64,000 bases of DNA from Sphingorhabdus sp. YGSMI21 (GCF_002776575.1 NZ_CP022548.1:1441001-1505000); one strand, 5' to 3'. Shown: positions 1 through 8,426, counted from the stretch's first letter. The notes: generated by a model not told the origin, from the sequence alone. Translations and numbers: made by a program.

Positions 1-1
1 T

Positions 2-967
2 GCGGGCGGAGTGCGTCTGTCCGGGGGGCGAATGGTCGCCGCCGACAAGGTGCTGCTGGCGACTGGCGGACACGCTCGCAAGCTGAACTTGGCGGGAGCC
101 GATTGCGCCAACGTCCATTATCTGCGCACCCGTGACGACGCCTCCAGAATGGCTCTCGACCTTCGCCCGGGCGCACGGGTGGTGATCGTTGGCATGGGCG
201 TGATCGGAGCCGAAGTGGCTGCCAGCGCGATCAAGCTGGGCTGCGAAGTGACTGCCGTAGAACCGATGGCGGCTCCGATGGAACGGGCGCTGGGCAAGCG
301 CTTCGGCCAATGGCTGGGCGAAGAGCACCGCAAGCGCGGGGTCAAGACCCATTTCAACCGGGGCGTAACGGGTTTCAAGTTCGCGGACGGCGGCGTATCC
401 GCCGTCGAGATCGACGACGGCACCGTCATCCCCTGTGATGCCGTCGTCGTTGGCGTGGGGATCATTCCTGCAACCTCGCTTGCGGTCGATGCCGGGTTGA
501 CTGTAAACAATGGGATCGTCGTCGACCGTCGATGCCAGACCAGCAATCCGGCGGTATTTGCCGCCGGTGACGTGGCCGAACAGGACGGTTTTTTTGGCGG
601 ACGCTTCCGGCAGGAAACCTATCAGAACGCAGCCGACCAGGCCCAGGCTGCGGCATTGGCGATGCTTGGTCACGAAGTCGACTACTGCAAGCCTATGTGG
701 TACTGGAGCGACCAGTTCGATCTGAACATCCAGTTCTGCGGACAAATTCCGGTGCAGGCCGAGGTTGTCCTTCGCGGCGATATCGAAAGCAACGCTTTCG
801 TCGCTTTCTTTCTGTCCGGCGATACCATTGACGGTGTCCTGACAGTCAAACGCGCGCCCGATATGGGGATTGGCAAGCGGCTGGTCGAACGGCGGGTGAG
901 CGCCAGCGCGGATCGGCTTGCTGATGCGAACGTGTCGTTGCGCGAGTTGCTCAAGCAGACTGCCTGA
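2..967 (+). CDS. Ferredoxin--NAD(P)+ reductase, 3' part (5' end outside window)
   Basis: About 321 codons of an FAD-dependent ferredoxin reductase, the class that passes electrons from NAD(P)H to the ferredoxin of Rieske oxygenases or P450s in the cytoplasm. The frame is already open at base 2, so the start lies outside the window. Counting from the Met at base 11, a Rossmann motif GMGVIGAE sits at residues 61-68, the second FAD contact FAAGDVAE at 183-190, and a reductase C-terminal domain begins near WYWSDQFDLN (230). It ends 28 bp from the convergent SDR gene. Its neighbours (SDR, hydratase-aldolase, Rieske alpha/beta) fit a role in aromatic ring oxidation. No matching ferredoxin gene is visible next to it; the only 2Fe-2S ferredoxin in the window is in the P450 operon. 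Family is certain; the redox partner is inference. Confidence 0.87.
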   Translation, partial: AGGVRLSGGRMVAADKVLLATGGHARKLNLAGADCANVHYLRTRDDASRMALDLRPGARVVIVGMGVIGAEVAASAIKLGCEVTAVEPMAAPMERALGKRFGQWLGEEHRKRGVKTHFNRGVTGFKFADGGVSAVEIDDGTVIPCDAVVVGVGIIPATSLAVDAGLTVNNGIVVDRRCQTSNPAVFAAGDVAEQDGFFGGRFRQETYQNAADQAQAAALAMLGHEVDYCKPMWYWSDQFDLNIQFCGQIPVQAEVVLRGDIESNAFVAFFLSGDTIDGVLTVKRAPDMGIGKRLVERRVSASADRLADANVSLRELLKQTA

Positions 968-994
968 TAGCGCGTGGGCGGCGCGGCAGCGGTC

Positions 995-1780
995 TTATCC
1001 AATGCCACCTCCCGCGACGAAGAGTGTCTGCCCGGTGACATACGACGCCTCCCGAGAGGCAAAAAAGCAGATCGCTGCGGCCAGTTCCTCGGGTTCGCCG
1101 AAGCGGGCCATCGGGGTGTCGCGCATGGTCTGCTCCATCACCCCAACAAAACCAGCCTTGACGGTTTCGCTCATCGGTGCAGGATCGCGCGGAGTGACCC
1201 GGGTAACGTTGACCCCGCCCGGCGCAACGCAGTTCACGCGCACGCCGCTGGCTTCCAGTTCCAGCGACAAGGCTGCGGTCAGTGCGGCAACCCCGCCTTT
1301 GGCGGCGGCATAGGGAACCCGGTTCACGCCGCGCGTGGCCACTGAACCGATATTGACGATTGAACCGCGACCGGCCGCGAGCATGTACGGCACCACCGTG
1401 TGGCAGCACCAAAGTGTCGGCCACAGCGAACGGTTGATTTCAGACACGATCTCGTTCGGGGTATATTCCCAGTAAGGTTTGGCCCAAATCGTGCCGCCTA
1501 CGTTGTGGACTGCAACGTCGATCCGGCCGAAACGATCGGCCACCGTTCGATACAGTTCGACCGCTCCTTCGCATCTCTCGAGGTCGACGATGGCGGCGTG
1601 GACATCGGCACCACTTTCCCGCAGGCGATCGACCGCATCTTGCGTGGCTTGAGCCGCTCGATCAGCGACGATCACGGTCGCTCCTTCTTCAGCCATGCGC
1701 TGGGCCGTGGCCAGCCCGATACCCTGAGCTCCGCCTGTCACAACCGCGACTTGGTTTTCGAACCGTCTGGCTAAAGTCAT
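995..1780 (-). CDS. SDR dehydrogenase, BenD/XylL-like (cis-dihydrodiol carboxylate dehydrogenase)
   Basis: 261-aa short-chain dehydrogenase. NAD(P)-binding TGGAQGIG at residues 15-22, catalytic Ser146, Tyr157 and Lys161 (YAAAK). The stretch NVGGTIWAKPYWEYTP followed by SLWPTLWCC and ATRGVNRVPYAAAKGG is characteristic, as I recall the family, of BenD/XylL, which oxidises 1,6-dihydroxycyclohexa-2,4-diene-1-carboxylate to catechol with loss of CO2. The start at 1780 is chosen over an upstream in-frame Met because a strong GGAGGAG site lies at 1791-1800 in the minus direction. It is convergent with the ferredoxin reductase and divergent from the hydratase-aldolase operon, so the promoter region 1811-1947 is shared. 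Its exact substrate is inference: it could act on any carboxylated or plain cis-dihydrodiol produced by the adjacent oxygenase. Confidence 0.85.
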   Translation of the reverse strand: MTLARRFENQVAVVTGGAQGIGLATAQRMAEEGATVIVADRAAQATQDAVDRLRESGADVHAAIVDLERCEGAVELYRTVADRFGRIDVAVHNVGGTIWAKPYWEYTPNEIVSEINRSLWPTLWCCHTVVPYMLAAGRGSIVNIGSVATRGVNRVPYAAAKGGVAALTAALSLELEASGVRVNCVAPGGVNVTRVTPRDPAPMSETVKAGFVGVMEQTMRDTPMARFGEPEELAAAICFFASREASYVTGQTLFVAGGGIG

Positions 1781-1878
1781 GTTCAGTCTGCTCCTCCTTC
1801 TCGAACTCATGCAACGATAAGCAAGGTCGAATGACTGTCTTGTTTATACTCGCGCTTTATGGCATGCAAGGAAAAGCA

Positions 1879-1891
1879 TTACACAATGTAA
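1879..1891. promoter_or_regulatory. Perfect 13-bp palindrome, candidate operator between SDR and hydratase-aldolase genes
   Basis: TTACA-CAA-TGTAA, a perfect dyad, lies 57 bp before the hydratase-aldolase start and upstream of the divergent SDR gene. Position and symmetry suit a dimeric regulator controlling the divergent pair. No regulator gene is next to it; assignment is inference. Confidence 0.4.
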
Positions 1892-1947
1892 AACGTCTGG
1901 ACGCTGCGGCAGCAATCACCGGACTCAATTCTAGGAGAGCTACGAAG

Positions 1948-2934
1948 ATGACACGTACACTTATGAAATCTGGTGACGTCAAAGGCGCTTGGGCGATTAT
2001 TCCCACTCCGGCGAAGGATAAAGCCTCGGATTGGCGAGCGACAAATACGGTCGATCTCGATGAAACTGCGCGCGTGGTGAACGGCCTGATAGACGCGGGG
2101 ATCAACGGGATTCTCAGTATGGGGACGCTTGGCGAAGCGGCGACCATGACCCACGACGAAAAGCTCGATTTCATGAAGGCGCTGGTCGATGCTGCGGCCG
2201 GCCGGGTGCCGATATTCGTCGGCACCACCTGCATCAACACCCGCGACACCGTAGCATTGACCCGGCAAGCGCTTGAACTCGGCGCGGATGGCACGATGCT
2301 GGGAATTCCGATGTGGTGCGCGCCCAGCCTTGACGTTGCTGTCCAGTTCTACAAGGACGTCGCTGAAGCCGTCCCGGAGATGAACATTGCAATCTACGCC
2401 AATCCGGAGGCTTTCAAGTTTGATTTTCCGCGGCCGTTCTGGGCACAAGTAGCTGAAATTCCGCAGGTCGTTACCGCCAAATATATCGGTATCGGCAACC
2501 TGCTGGCGGACCTTTCGGCTATTCGCGGTCGGATCAAGTTGTTGCCGATCGACTTCGACTATTACGCTGCGGCCCGCATGGACGATTCGATCGACGCTTT
2601 CTGGTCCAGCGGCTCTGTGTGCGACCCGTTAGTGACCACAACGATTCGCGACAATATTTTGAAAGCCCGCGAAACCGGTGACTGGAACGCGGCACGCGCC
2701 TTCCAGGCGCGACTCGGACCGACGGCAGCTCCGCTGTTCCCGAACGGCAGCTTCAAGGAATTCTCGACCTACAACATCGCGCTAGAAAAGGCGCGCATGA
2801 ATGCCGGTGGGTGGATGAATGCTGGCCCGGTTCGGCCACCATACCATCTTTGTCCGGAACCGTACCTCGAGGGCGCACGCCTGTCGGGCAGAATGTGGGC
2901 CGAACTTGGCAAGGCACTCGCGGCCGAAAAATGA
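1948..2934 (+). CDS. Hydratase-aldolase of the NahE/PhdJ type (DapA superfamily)
   Basis: 328-aa class I aldolase of the dihydrodipicolinate synthase fold. The family removes pyruvate from hydroxybenzylidene- or carboxybenzylidene-pyruvates in naphthalene and phenanthrene degradation. Schiff-base Lys178 (VVTAKYIG) and Tyr150 (IAIYANPEAF) are present, as is the GTLGEAATMTHDEK stretch (59-72) with the family's GT(L)GE signature. The start at 1948 follows AGGAGA at 1933-1938; a longer in-frame extension to 1831 lacks a ribosome site. It is first in an operon with the Rieske alpha gene 19 bp downstream. Together they would convert an aromatic acid or PAH side-ring: oxygenase opens chemistry, hydratase-aldolase releases an aldehyde plus pyruvate. 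No extradiol dioxygenase or isomerase is seen nearby, so the pathway is incomplete within this window. Confidence 0.88.
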   Translation: MTRTLMKSGDVKGAWAIIPTPAKDKASDWRATNTVDLDETARVVNGLIDAGINGILSMGTLGEAATMTHDEKLDFMKALVDAAAGRVPIFVGTTCINTRDTVALTRQALELGADGTMLGIPMWCAPSLDVAVQFYKDVAEAVPEMNIAIYANPEAFKFDFPRPFWAQVAEIPQVVTAKYIGIGNLLADLSAIRGRIKLLPIDFDYYAAARMDDSIDAFWSSGSVCDPLVTTTIRDNILKARETGDWNAARAFQARLGPTAAPLFPNGSFKEFSTYNIALEKARMNAGGWMNAGPVRPPYHLCPEPYLEGARLSGRMWAELGKALAAEK

Positions 2935-2953
2935 GATAAATGGGAGAGAGCGG

Positions 2954-4129
2954 ATGACGGAAATAAAGCTATCCTGGCCAAAGAATTATAATGAAATTCC
3001 TAAAGAAGCCTTCGTTCGCGAGGACATTTATGCGGAAGAGGTCAAACGCATTTTTCACGGTACGGAATGGCACCCGGTCGCCCATGAAAGCGAATTGCCC
3101 AACCCGGGTGATTTCAAGACCTACCGCTTGGCCGGCGTACCGTTGCTTATCGGGCGCGACGTTGAAGGCGTGGTGCGGGTGTTCTACAACGCCTGCTCGC
3201 ACCGAGGCAATCAACTCGAGACGGCGGTTATGGGCAACAAGACGGAATTCGAATGTCCATACCACCGCTGGTTGTTCGATTCCAAGGGAGACCTCGTCGG
3301 TTGTCCCAACCCACGGGAATTTCTGCCCGGCTTCAACAAGGCCGATTATCCGCTCGCCCAGCCTCGATTCGACATTTTTTTTGGCCTGATCTTCGTGACG
3401 CTTTCGGCGCAAACCGAGTCGCTGCTTGAATACCTAGGTGACTCGCAGAATTGCCTGCGCGAGTTGCTTGCGGGCGACGGGCGGCTCAAGCTGCTCGGCT
3501 ACCAGAAGGTTCGTTATGATTCGAACTGGAAGTCGTACACCGATAACGATGGCTATCATGCGCCGCTGTTGCATCAGGCGTTCAAGATGCTCAACTGGCA
3601 AGGCGGCAAAGGTCGCCAGTTTGCGGTAACAAAACGCGGCCACATCTGTTTCGAATCGGCACTTTCTGTGGCAACCGGGCCTTCCGTGCTCAAGGACAAG
3701 TCGCTGATCGAGTTCAAGGGGCAGGATCCTGCGGTCGGATCCCGGATCGTCTCGCTCTTTCCCACCTTTGTTTCAACGAAACATCTTGATGTCATCAATT
3801 TGCGCTTCGCCACACCGATCGATGCAGCGACAGTCGAGGTTCACTACGCCTATTTCGCGCATCAGGATGACGACGAGGAGATGGTTCGCCACCGCTTGCG
3901 GCAAAGTTCCAATCTGCTGGGCCCGTGCGGTCTGATAAGCATGGAAGATGCCTCGATCTTCCATCGCATCCACATCGGAAATCACACACCAGGGTCGGCC
4001 ATCTTCCAGAAGGGAGTGCATGACCCTTTGAAGCTGGAATCGGAATTTCTTCAGAATGACGAGAGCGGCAATCTGCCACGCTGGGAATATTACCGTTCGG
4101 TCATGGGGTTCGAAAGGGCGACAGTATGA
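2954..4129 (+). CDS. Rieske ring-hydroxylating oxygenase, alpha subunit
   Basis: 391-aa terminal oxygenase large subunit. Rieske 2Fe-2S ligands C81, H83 (CSHRGNQ) and C101, H104 (CPYHRW); mononuclear iron ligands H202 and H207 (DGYHAPLLH) and probably D332; bridging D199. It is shorter than the usual 430-460 aa and the second Rieske motif reads CPYHRW where CxYHGW is the rule, so a Gly is replaced by Arg next to the cluster. Start at 2954 with GGGAGAG at 2942-2948. Overlaps the beta gene by ATGA, implying translational coupling and an alpha/beta hexamer. Substrate not determinable from sequence; the adjacent BenD-like SDR and hydratase-aldolase suggest an aromatic acid. Electrons would come from a ferredoxin plus the reductase at the window start. 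Confidence 0.9.
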   Translation: MTEIKLSWPKNYNEIPKEAFVREDIYAEEVKRIFHGTEWHPVAHESELPNPGDFKTYRLAGVPLLIGRDVEGVVRVFYNACSHRGNQLETAVMGNKTEFECPYHRWLFDSKGDLVGCPNPREFLPGFNKADYPLAQPRFDIFFGLIFVTLSAQTESLLEYLGDSQNCLRELLAGDGRLKLLGYQKVRYDSNWKSYTDNDGYHAPLLHQAFKMLNWQGGKGRQFAVTKRGHICFESALSVATGPSVLKDKSLIEFKGQDPAVGSRIVSLFPTFVSTKHLDVINLRFATPIDAATVEVHYAYFAHQDDDEEMVRHRLRQSSNLLGPCGLISMEDASIFHRIHIGNHTPGSAIFQKGVHDPLKLESEFLQNDESGNLPRWEYYRSVMGFERATV

Positions 4130-4623
4130 TGAAGACAGATACATCACTCGAAGCGGCGCTAAACGCCTTGCTGCTGGCCGATGCTCACGCGCTCGACAGC
4201 AAGGATATGCCGGGGTGGCTTGCTAACTACGCGGACGAGGAGGCTGCCGCCTACTACTGCCGTTCGGCGGAAAATTCGGAGCACGGACTCGCCCTTGGCT
4301 TCATGTACGACGACTGCCGCGCCAGGCTCGAGGATCGCGTCACCTTCGTGAACGACATCTGGGCGGGCACCTTTCAGGATTATCGTACCCGCCATTTCGT
4401 CCAACTCACCAGTTATGATCGCGTTGATGCAACCGCTTTGGAAATGCGATCCAACTTTTCGGTGTTCATGACGCCTAAAGACAGCGGGATCACCCAGGTG
4501 TTGGCGGCGGGGCAGTATCTCGATAGTGTGCGGCAAGGGAAGAATGGCGAACTGAAGCTGTTATCGCGGCGGGCTGAGCTCGATACCTCCGTACTTCCAC
4601 GATATCTGGTCTATCCGATTTGA
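4126..4623 (+). CDS. Rieske oxygenase, beta subunit (NTF2/SnoaL-like fold)
   Basis: 165-aa small subunit that has a structural role in the alpha3beta3 oxygenase. Its start codon ATG at 4126 overlaps the alpha stop codon (ATGA); a second ATG follows directly at 4129. The length and the N-terminal pattern with an acidic helix followed by DMPGWLANYADEEAAAYY match the beta-subunit family (usually 160-190 aa). Last gene of the hydratase-aldolase - alpha - beta operon; nothing intact follows for about 560 bp. Confidence 0.85.
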   Translation: MMKTDTSLEAALNALLLADAHALDSKDMPGWLANYADEEAAAYYCRSAENSEHGLALGFMYDDCRARLEDRVTFVNDIWAGTFQDYRTRHFVQLTSYDRVDATALEMRSNFSVFMTPKDSGITQVLAAGQYLDSVRQGKNGELKLLSRRAELDTSVLPRYLVYPI

Positions 4624-4690
4624 CCAATTGATCAGCTGAAGCGACAGATATTGTCCGTCAAAGCGGTAATTAGCGAAAGATTAATCAGCA

Positions 4691-5007
4691 ATGGTCATCG
4701 ACGCCCATGCGCACCTTGTCGCACCCTCGGCCCTCTATGCGCATAGAAGCAACCCGTTGGTCTCAGGGGGCAGTATGGCAGCAGCTATCGTGCTCAAGTG
4801 CCCGATCGACTGCTGGAAAAAAGCGTGAACCAGAAGGTCAAGAAAGGACGAGGTGGGTACTGACCTGCAGGTGCTTTCTCCCCGTCTTTCTTGACCTTGC
4901 ACGGCTCCGCCCGGTGGAGCGACATCATCGACTGGGCCTGCGACACAACTGACATGATTGCCCGGACGGTTTGCTTGATCTCAGATCGGCGACCAACAGG
5001 GGGATAA
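4691..5007 (+). pseudogene. Decayed amidohydrolase (amidohydrolase_2 / decarboxylase-like) gene
   Basis: The gap after the oxygenase operon is a multiply frameshifted gene. From ATG 4691 the frame reads VIDAHAHLVAPSALYAHRSN, with the HxH metal motif of the amidohydrolase superfamily. A shift near 4770 leads to YGSSYRAQVPDRLLEKSVNQ, another near 4845 to DEVGTDLQVLSPR, and a third near 4885 to LHGSARWSDIIDWACD and DMIARTV. These segments occur in the order expected of one protein, so at least three indels have destroyed it, and the C-terminal two thirds are missing. Such hydrolases often act as decarboxylases or ring-cleavage-product hydrolases in aromatic operons, consistent with the location. 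An imperfect inverted repeat within it (about 4834-4895) appears to be incidental. Confidence 0.75.
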
Positions 5008-5061
5008 TGGTCTTGGGGCGGACAACGGGCTGCCTGACTGCCATGGAATTGTGGGATAAGA

Positions 5062-5078
5062 GTTGTATAATATACAAC
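5062..5078. promoter_or_regulatory. 17-bp palindrome containing a TATAAT box upstream of the desaturase gene
   Basis: GTTGTAT-AAT-ATACAAC is a perfect dyad about 110 bp before the desaturase start, and the hexamer TATAAT (5066-5071) lies at its centre. TTGTAT/ATACAA dyads resemble operators of GntR/FadR-type regulators. Binding there would block a promoter directly. No convincing -35 box could be placed, so promoter function is uncertain. Confidence 0.45.
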
Positions 5079-5188
5079 ATATGTTTATAATCGGTGCGAT
5101 TGCGCGATGGGCAAGTGGAAAGCATAACTTGAAATGCTAAACCGAGTTGGCTGAATCCATGGGTAAATTAAGATTTGGGAGATGTGGA

Positions 5189-6112
5189 ATGGTTGCGAGT
5201 GTTTTTCCAAAAAACCAGGAAGAGTATTTCGAGCAGTTGCGGCGCCCCCCCCTGCTGGCGCTGCCGACGACCTTGCTTTTCGTCGCCTCGATGGGCAGTA
5301 TAGGCGGTGTCTGGTATCTGGCACTGACGGGGCAGATACCTATCTGGCTCGGCACCATCGCCAACGGTTTGATCACCTATTTACTGTTCAGCGTGATACA
5401 CGACGCGGCCCATTATTCCCTGTCAAGAGTCAAATGGCTGAATGAGACGATCGGGGCGATCGGGCTCTTTTTCCTGTTCCCCTATGCGCCGATGGTGCTT
5501 TTGCGGTGGGTGCACAACAAGCACCACAGCTATGCCAATGGCCCACTCGACCCTGACCGTTTCGAACACGAATCGCCATGGTGGCAGGTACCGTTCCGCT
5601 GGATGTTTTTTGACGGTGCCTATATCCATTACTTTATCAAACGTGGCCAGAACGTTCGCAAGAAGCACGGCAGGGAACTCGTCGGTTTCTACGCAGCTTT
5701 GCTCGCCCTTTTCGTGGGGGCCATCTATTTTGGATTCGGCTTCGAGCTGTTCATGTTGTGGTTCCTGCCCTCGCGGATCACGCTGTTCCTGATCGCAGTA
5801 GTCTTCGTGATCCTGCCGCACTACCCGGCGATGGTCGCCCAGGATGAAGAACCATATATGGCCACGACGATGCGCTATGGATGGGAATGGCTGCTGACAC
5901 CGGTGCTTGTCTATCAGAACTACCATCTCATCCATCATCTCTATCCGGAAATTCCCTTTTACAGGATGCACAAGGCCTATTTCATCAAGTTCGATGAGAT
6001 CAACCGCCAGGACATCAGCCGGCAGACCGCCTTCGGGCTCAAGCCAGAAAACATGGCGTCCCATCTGGCCTACCGCCAGTCGAGAGACTCGGCGGTGAAC
6101 CCGGCCGAATAA
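5189..6112 (+). CDS. Membrane fatty-acid desaturase/hydroxylase family protein
   Basis: 307-aa integral membrane di-iron enzyme. Three histidine boxes are present in order: HDAAH (71-75), HNKHH (109-113) and HLIHH near residue 265, with hydrophobic segments around 22-45, 52-70, 88-105 and a pair near 180-215. The family desaturates or hydroxylates acyl chains, alkanes or carotenoids at the inner membrane using ferredoxin or rubredoxin electrons. The ATG at 5189 is favoured by GGGAGA at 5178-5183; in-frame TTG 5147 and ATG 5159 lack a good site. It stands alone between a dead amidohydrolase gene and an IS3 element. Substrate unknown. Confidence 0.8.
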   Translation: MVASVFPKNQEEYFEQLRRPPLLALPTTLLFVASMGSIGGVWYLALTGQIPIWLGTIANGLITYLLFSVIHDAAHYSLSRVKWLNETIGAIGLFFLFPYAPMVLLRWVHNKHHSYANGPLDPDRFEHESPWWQVPFRWMFFDGAYIHYFIKRGQNVRKKHGRELVGFYAALLALFVGAIYFGFGFELFMLWFLPSRITLFLIAVVFVILPHYPAMVAQDEEPYMATTMRYGWEWLLTPVLVYQNYHLIHHLYPEIPFYRMHKAYFIKFDEINRQDISRQTAFGLKPENMASHLAYRQSRDSAVNPAE

Positions 6113-6288
6113 TATCTGGCCCAAGTCGGTGGCAATGGCGATGACGTGATCTGGTGGATGGGTGCACAGGTCGAGACTTGCGACGACTGCGCGGATATCC
6201 TCTCCGTTTATAAACTGGCTCATTGGACTTGTAACGGTTTTGCGCCGGTCACTTGAGAGTTAAACACTCATACAAGGAGACCGACGAG

Positions 6289-6561
6289 ATGAAGAAACAT
6301 ACAGAAGATTTCAAGCGCGAGGCCGTTCGGATTGCGGTGAGTAGCGGGTTGTCGCGGCGGCGTGTTGCTGCTGACTTGGGCGTTGGATTGTCGACGCTGG
6401 GCAAGTGGGTGTCGCAATATCGGCCAACGGATCCGGTGGCCACGCCGCAGGCCGATCTGGCCCGTGAGAATGAACGACTACGCCTTGAGAACCGTATCCT
6501 CAAGGAGGAGAGGGAGATATTAAAAAAGGCTACCCAGTTCTTCGCGAGCCAACGCCCGTGA
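6289..6561 (+). CDS. IS3-family OrfA (helix-turn-helix transposase subunit)
   Basis: 90-aa DNA-binding subunit. It has an N-terminal HTH (LSRRRVAADLGVGLSTLGKW, about 26-45) and a C-terminal leucine-zipper-like segment (ENERLRLENRILKEE). ATG 6289 follows AAGGAG at 6274. The stop overlaps a GTG that starts orfB (GTGA). Intact, unlike orfB. Homologous to the orfA at 53225. Confidence 0.88.
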   Translation: MKKHTEDFKREAVRIAVSSGLSRRRVAADLGVGLSTLGKWVSQYRPTDPVATPQADLARENERLRLENRILKEEREILKKATQFFASQRP

Positions 6562-7415
6562 GGTTCGCATTTGTGCACAGCTGGCGTCATGTTTGGCCAG
6601 TGGAGATGCTGTCCGCGTGATGCAGGTATCGACGCGCGGTTACCGATCCTGGCACGCGCGACCGACAAGTCGACGGTCGCGTGGTGACATGAAAGTGCTG
6701 GCGCACATCCGCGAGCAATATGGCCTCAGCCTTGGCAGCTACGGTCGTCCTCGCATGACGATGGAGCTCAAAGAGGCAGGCCTTGATGTTGGCGAGCGGC
6801 GTGTAGGCCGGTTAATGCGTGTCAATGGCATCCGGCCTGTTCGCACGCGCAAGCACAAGGTGACCACCAACAGTAATCAAAGCCTGGGTGTCGCTGCAAA
6901 CTGGCTGGACGGCGATTTTGTTGCCGCTGCTCCTAACCAAAAAATGGGCAGGCGACATCACCTATATATGGACTGCCGAGGGCTGGCTCTATCTCGCTGT
7001 CATTCTCGATCTCTACAGCCGCCGTGTTGTGGGCTGGGCGGTCAGCGACAGAATGAAGAAGGATCTGGCAATCAGGGCGCTCGATATGGCGGTAAACCAG
7101 CGGCAACCCGCCGAAGGCTGCATCTTCCATTCTGATCGTGGCAGCCAATATTGTGCCTATGATTATCAGAAGAGGTTGCAGGCCTACGGCCTGCGGCCAT
7201 CGATGAGTGGCAAAGGAAATTGTTACGACAATGCTTCTGTCGAGACGTTCTTCAAATCGCTGAAAGCCGAGATGATCTGGCTGCAAAAGTGGCAAACAAG
7301 GCGGCAAGCCGAAGCTGCCATCTTCCAATACATCAACGGGTTCTACAACACCCGCCGCCGTCACTCATATCTGGGTGGCATCAGCCCGCTGGCGTTCGAA
7401 GCAAAGGTGATATAA
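6558..7415 (+). pseudogene. IS3-family OrfB (DDE integrase domain), two frameshifts
   Basis: Starts at GTG 6558. Compared with the homologous gene at 53494, one base has been lost near 6609 (CTGTCCGCG where CTGTGCCG is expected) and one A gained in the A6 run near 6940. The two shifts compensate at the end but put about 110 codons out of frame. The catalytic D, D and E motifs (DITYIWT, HSDRGSQY, the E of the NASVETFF motif) are all still encoded. The A6 run could be read as a slippage site, but the first shift has no such context, so a pseudogene is the better call. Confidence 0.88.
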
Positions 7416-7647
7416 TGAGATCAGTGACCGGCGCAAAACCGTTACAAGTCCACTTGCCAAACTCAAACCGTATGAACGCCAGAGAGCAAAACGATTCCAG
7501 CCCAATGACCGGCTGCTCGAGTTCCTGAACGCGCTCTGATGTCTCAAAATATGCCGAGCGCCGTTGAAGCGCAGTTTCGCTTGCAAGGTAGGCATGGAAT
7601 TGCGGCTTTTGGCGCTCGGCATAGTTCGCCTTCCGGCATAAACGTGC

Positions 7648-7803
7648 AAGCTCAATGGCATCGAACCGCAAGCCTATATCGCCGATGTGATCGAGAAAAT
7701 CGGCAGCGATTGGCCCGCCTCGCGCTGGGACGAACTCATGCCGTGGAACTGTGCAGCTGGAGTGGCGCCAGTCAGCCCCATTGCAGTTAGAAGGGCGGCA
7801 TGA
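7648..7803 (+). pseudogene. IS66-family transposase, C-terminal remnant
   Basis: A 50-codon frame reading KLNGIEPQAYIADVIEKIG then DWPASRWDELMPWN, which is the conserved C-terminus of IS66-type transposases. Nothing upstream belongs to it, so only the tail survives. Its TGA overlaps the ATG of the following pRiA4b-like pseudogene, a gene arrangement often seen with IS66 elements. Confidence 0.75.
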
Positions 7804-8408
7804 CCGAGACTATCGCCCGCCTGCACATCGCGCTTGCCGATACCGACCCCTCGATCTGGCGGCGGGTCGAAGTTCCAGTCGATGCCAACCTCAAGATGCT
7901 CCACGATGTCATCCAGAGCGCGATGGGCTGGCTCGATTATCACCTCTGGGAGTTGGAAGTGGGAGATAAACGATACGGGCTGCCCGATCCGGACTGACCT
8001 GACGACGCGCTGTCTGCGGCCAAAAACACCAGGCTCAACACCCTGATCGACCGGGGCGTTTGCCAGATCCTCTATACCTACGACATGGGCGACAACTGGG
8101 AGCATATCGTCACGCTCGAAGCGCTCGAGGATAGCGAAGCCGGCACCAAATATCCGCGCTATGTCGAGGGCGAGCATCGCGCCCCGCCCGAGGACTGCGG
8201 CGGCACGCCCGGCTTTGAGGTATTCCTCGACGCCGTCACCGATCCCAGTCACTCCGAGCACGAGGATGTCACCTAATGGCACCAGGACTGCTATGGGGAA
8301 CCTTTCGATCCCGACGAAATCGACGAACGCGACGCAAAACTCAGGATAGGCACCATCGCCAAACGCCGCGCCGCCGGCAAAGCTGCTCAGACCAAAAAAT
8401 CACGCTGA
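7800..8408 (+). pseudogene. Plasmid pRiA4b ORF-3-like protein, two nonsense codons
   Basis: One continuous frame from ATG 7800 to TGA 8408 interrupted by in-frame stops at 7995-7997 (TGA) and 8274-8276 (TAA). The conceptual protein has the family's hallmarks: LHIALADTDPSIWRRVEVPV at the N-terminus, LHDVIQSAMGW and HLWEL, then YTYDMGDNWEH and YPRYVEGEHRAPPEDCGG, ending in a basic tail. Function of the family is unknown, though it travels with IS66 and other mobile elements. The IS50-group element has inserted 10 bp after its end. Confidence 0.82.
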
Positions 8409-8426
8409 CAAGGCGGTGTCCTCGCC

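Larger units (their letters stand above)
6224..7452 (+). mobile_element. IS3-family element with 30-bp perfect inverted repeats, inactivated
   Basis: Perfect 30-bp terminal repeats at 6224-6253 and 7423-7452, beginning TGGACTTGTAACGG, enclose orfA and orfB. The flanks show no 3- or 4-bp duplication. A related, truncated element with near-identical left repeat lies at 53160. OrfB is broken by two single-base shifts, so this copy cannot move by itself. Confidence 0.9.

Noticed and set aside
4834..4895. Imperfect inverted repeat AAGGTCAAGAAAG / CTTTCTTGACCTT
   Set aside because: It coincides with coding segments of the decayed amidohydrolase on both arms and has no terminator tail; probably chance.
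5423..6223. 266-codon open frame on the minus strand
   Set aside because: It lies opposite the desaturase gene, shows no family motif, and the desaturase frame has all three histidine boxes; treated as a shadow.
6936..6944. A-run in IS3 orfB as a programmed frameshift site
   Set aside because: Programmed slippage in IS3 elements joins orfA to orfB. Here it would be deep inside orfB, and a second shift 330 bp upstream has no slippery context; plain mutation is simpler.
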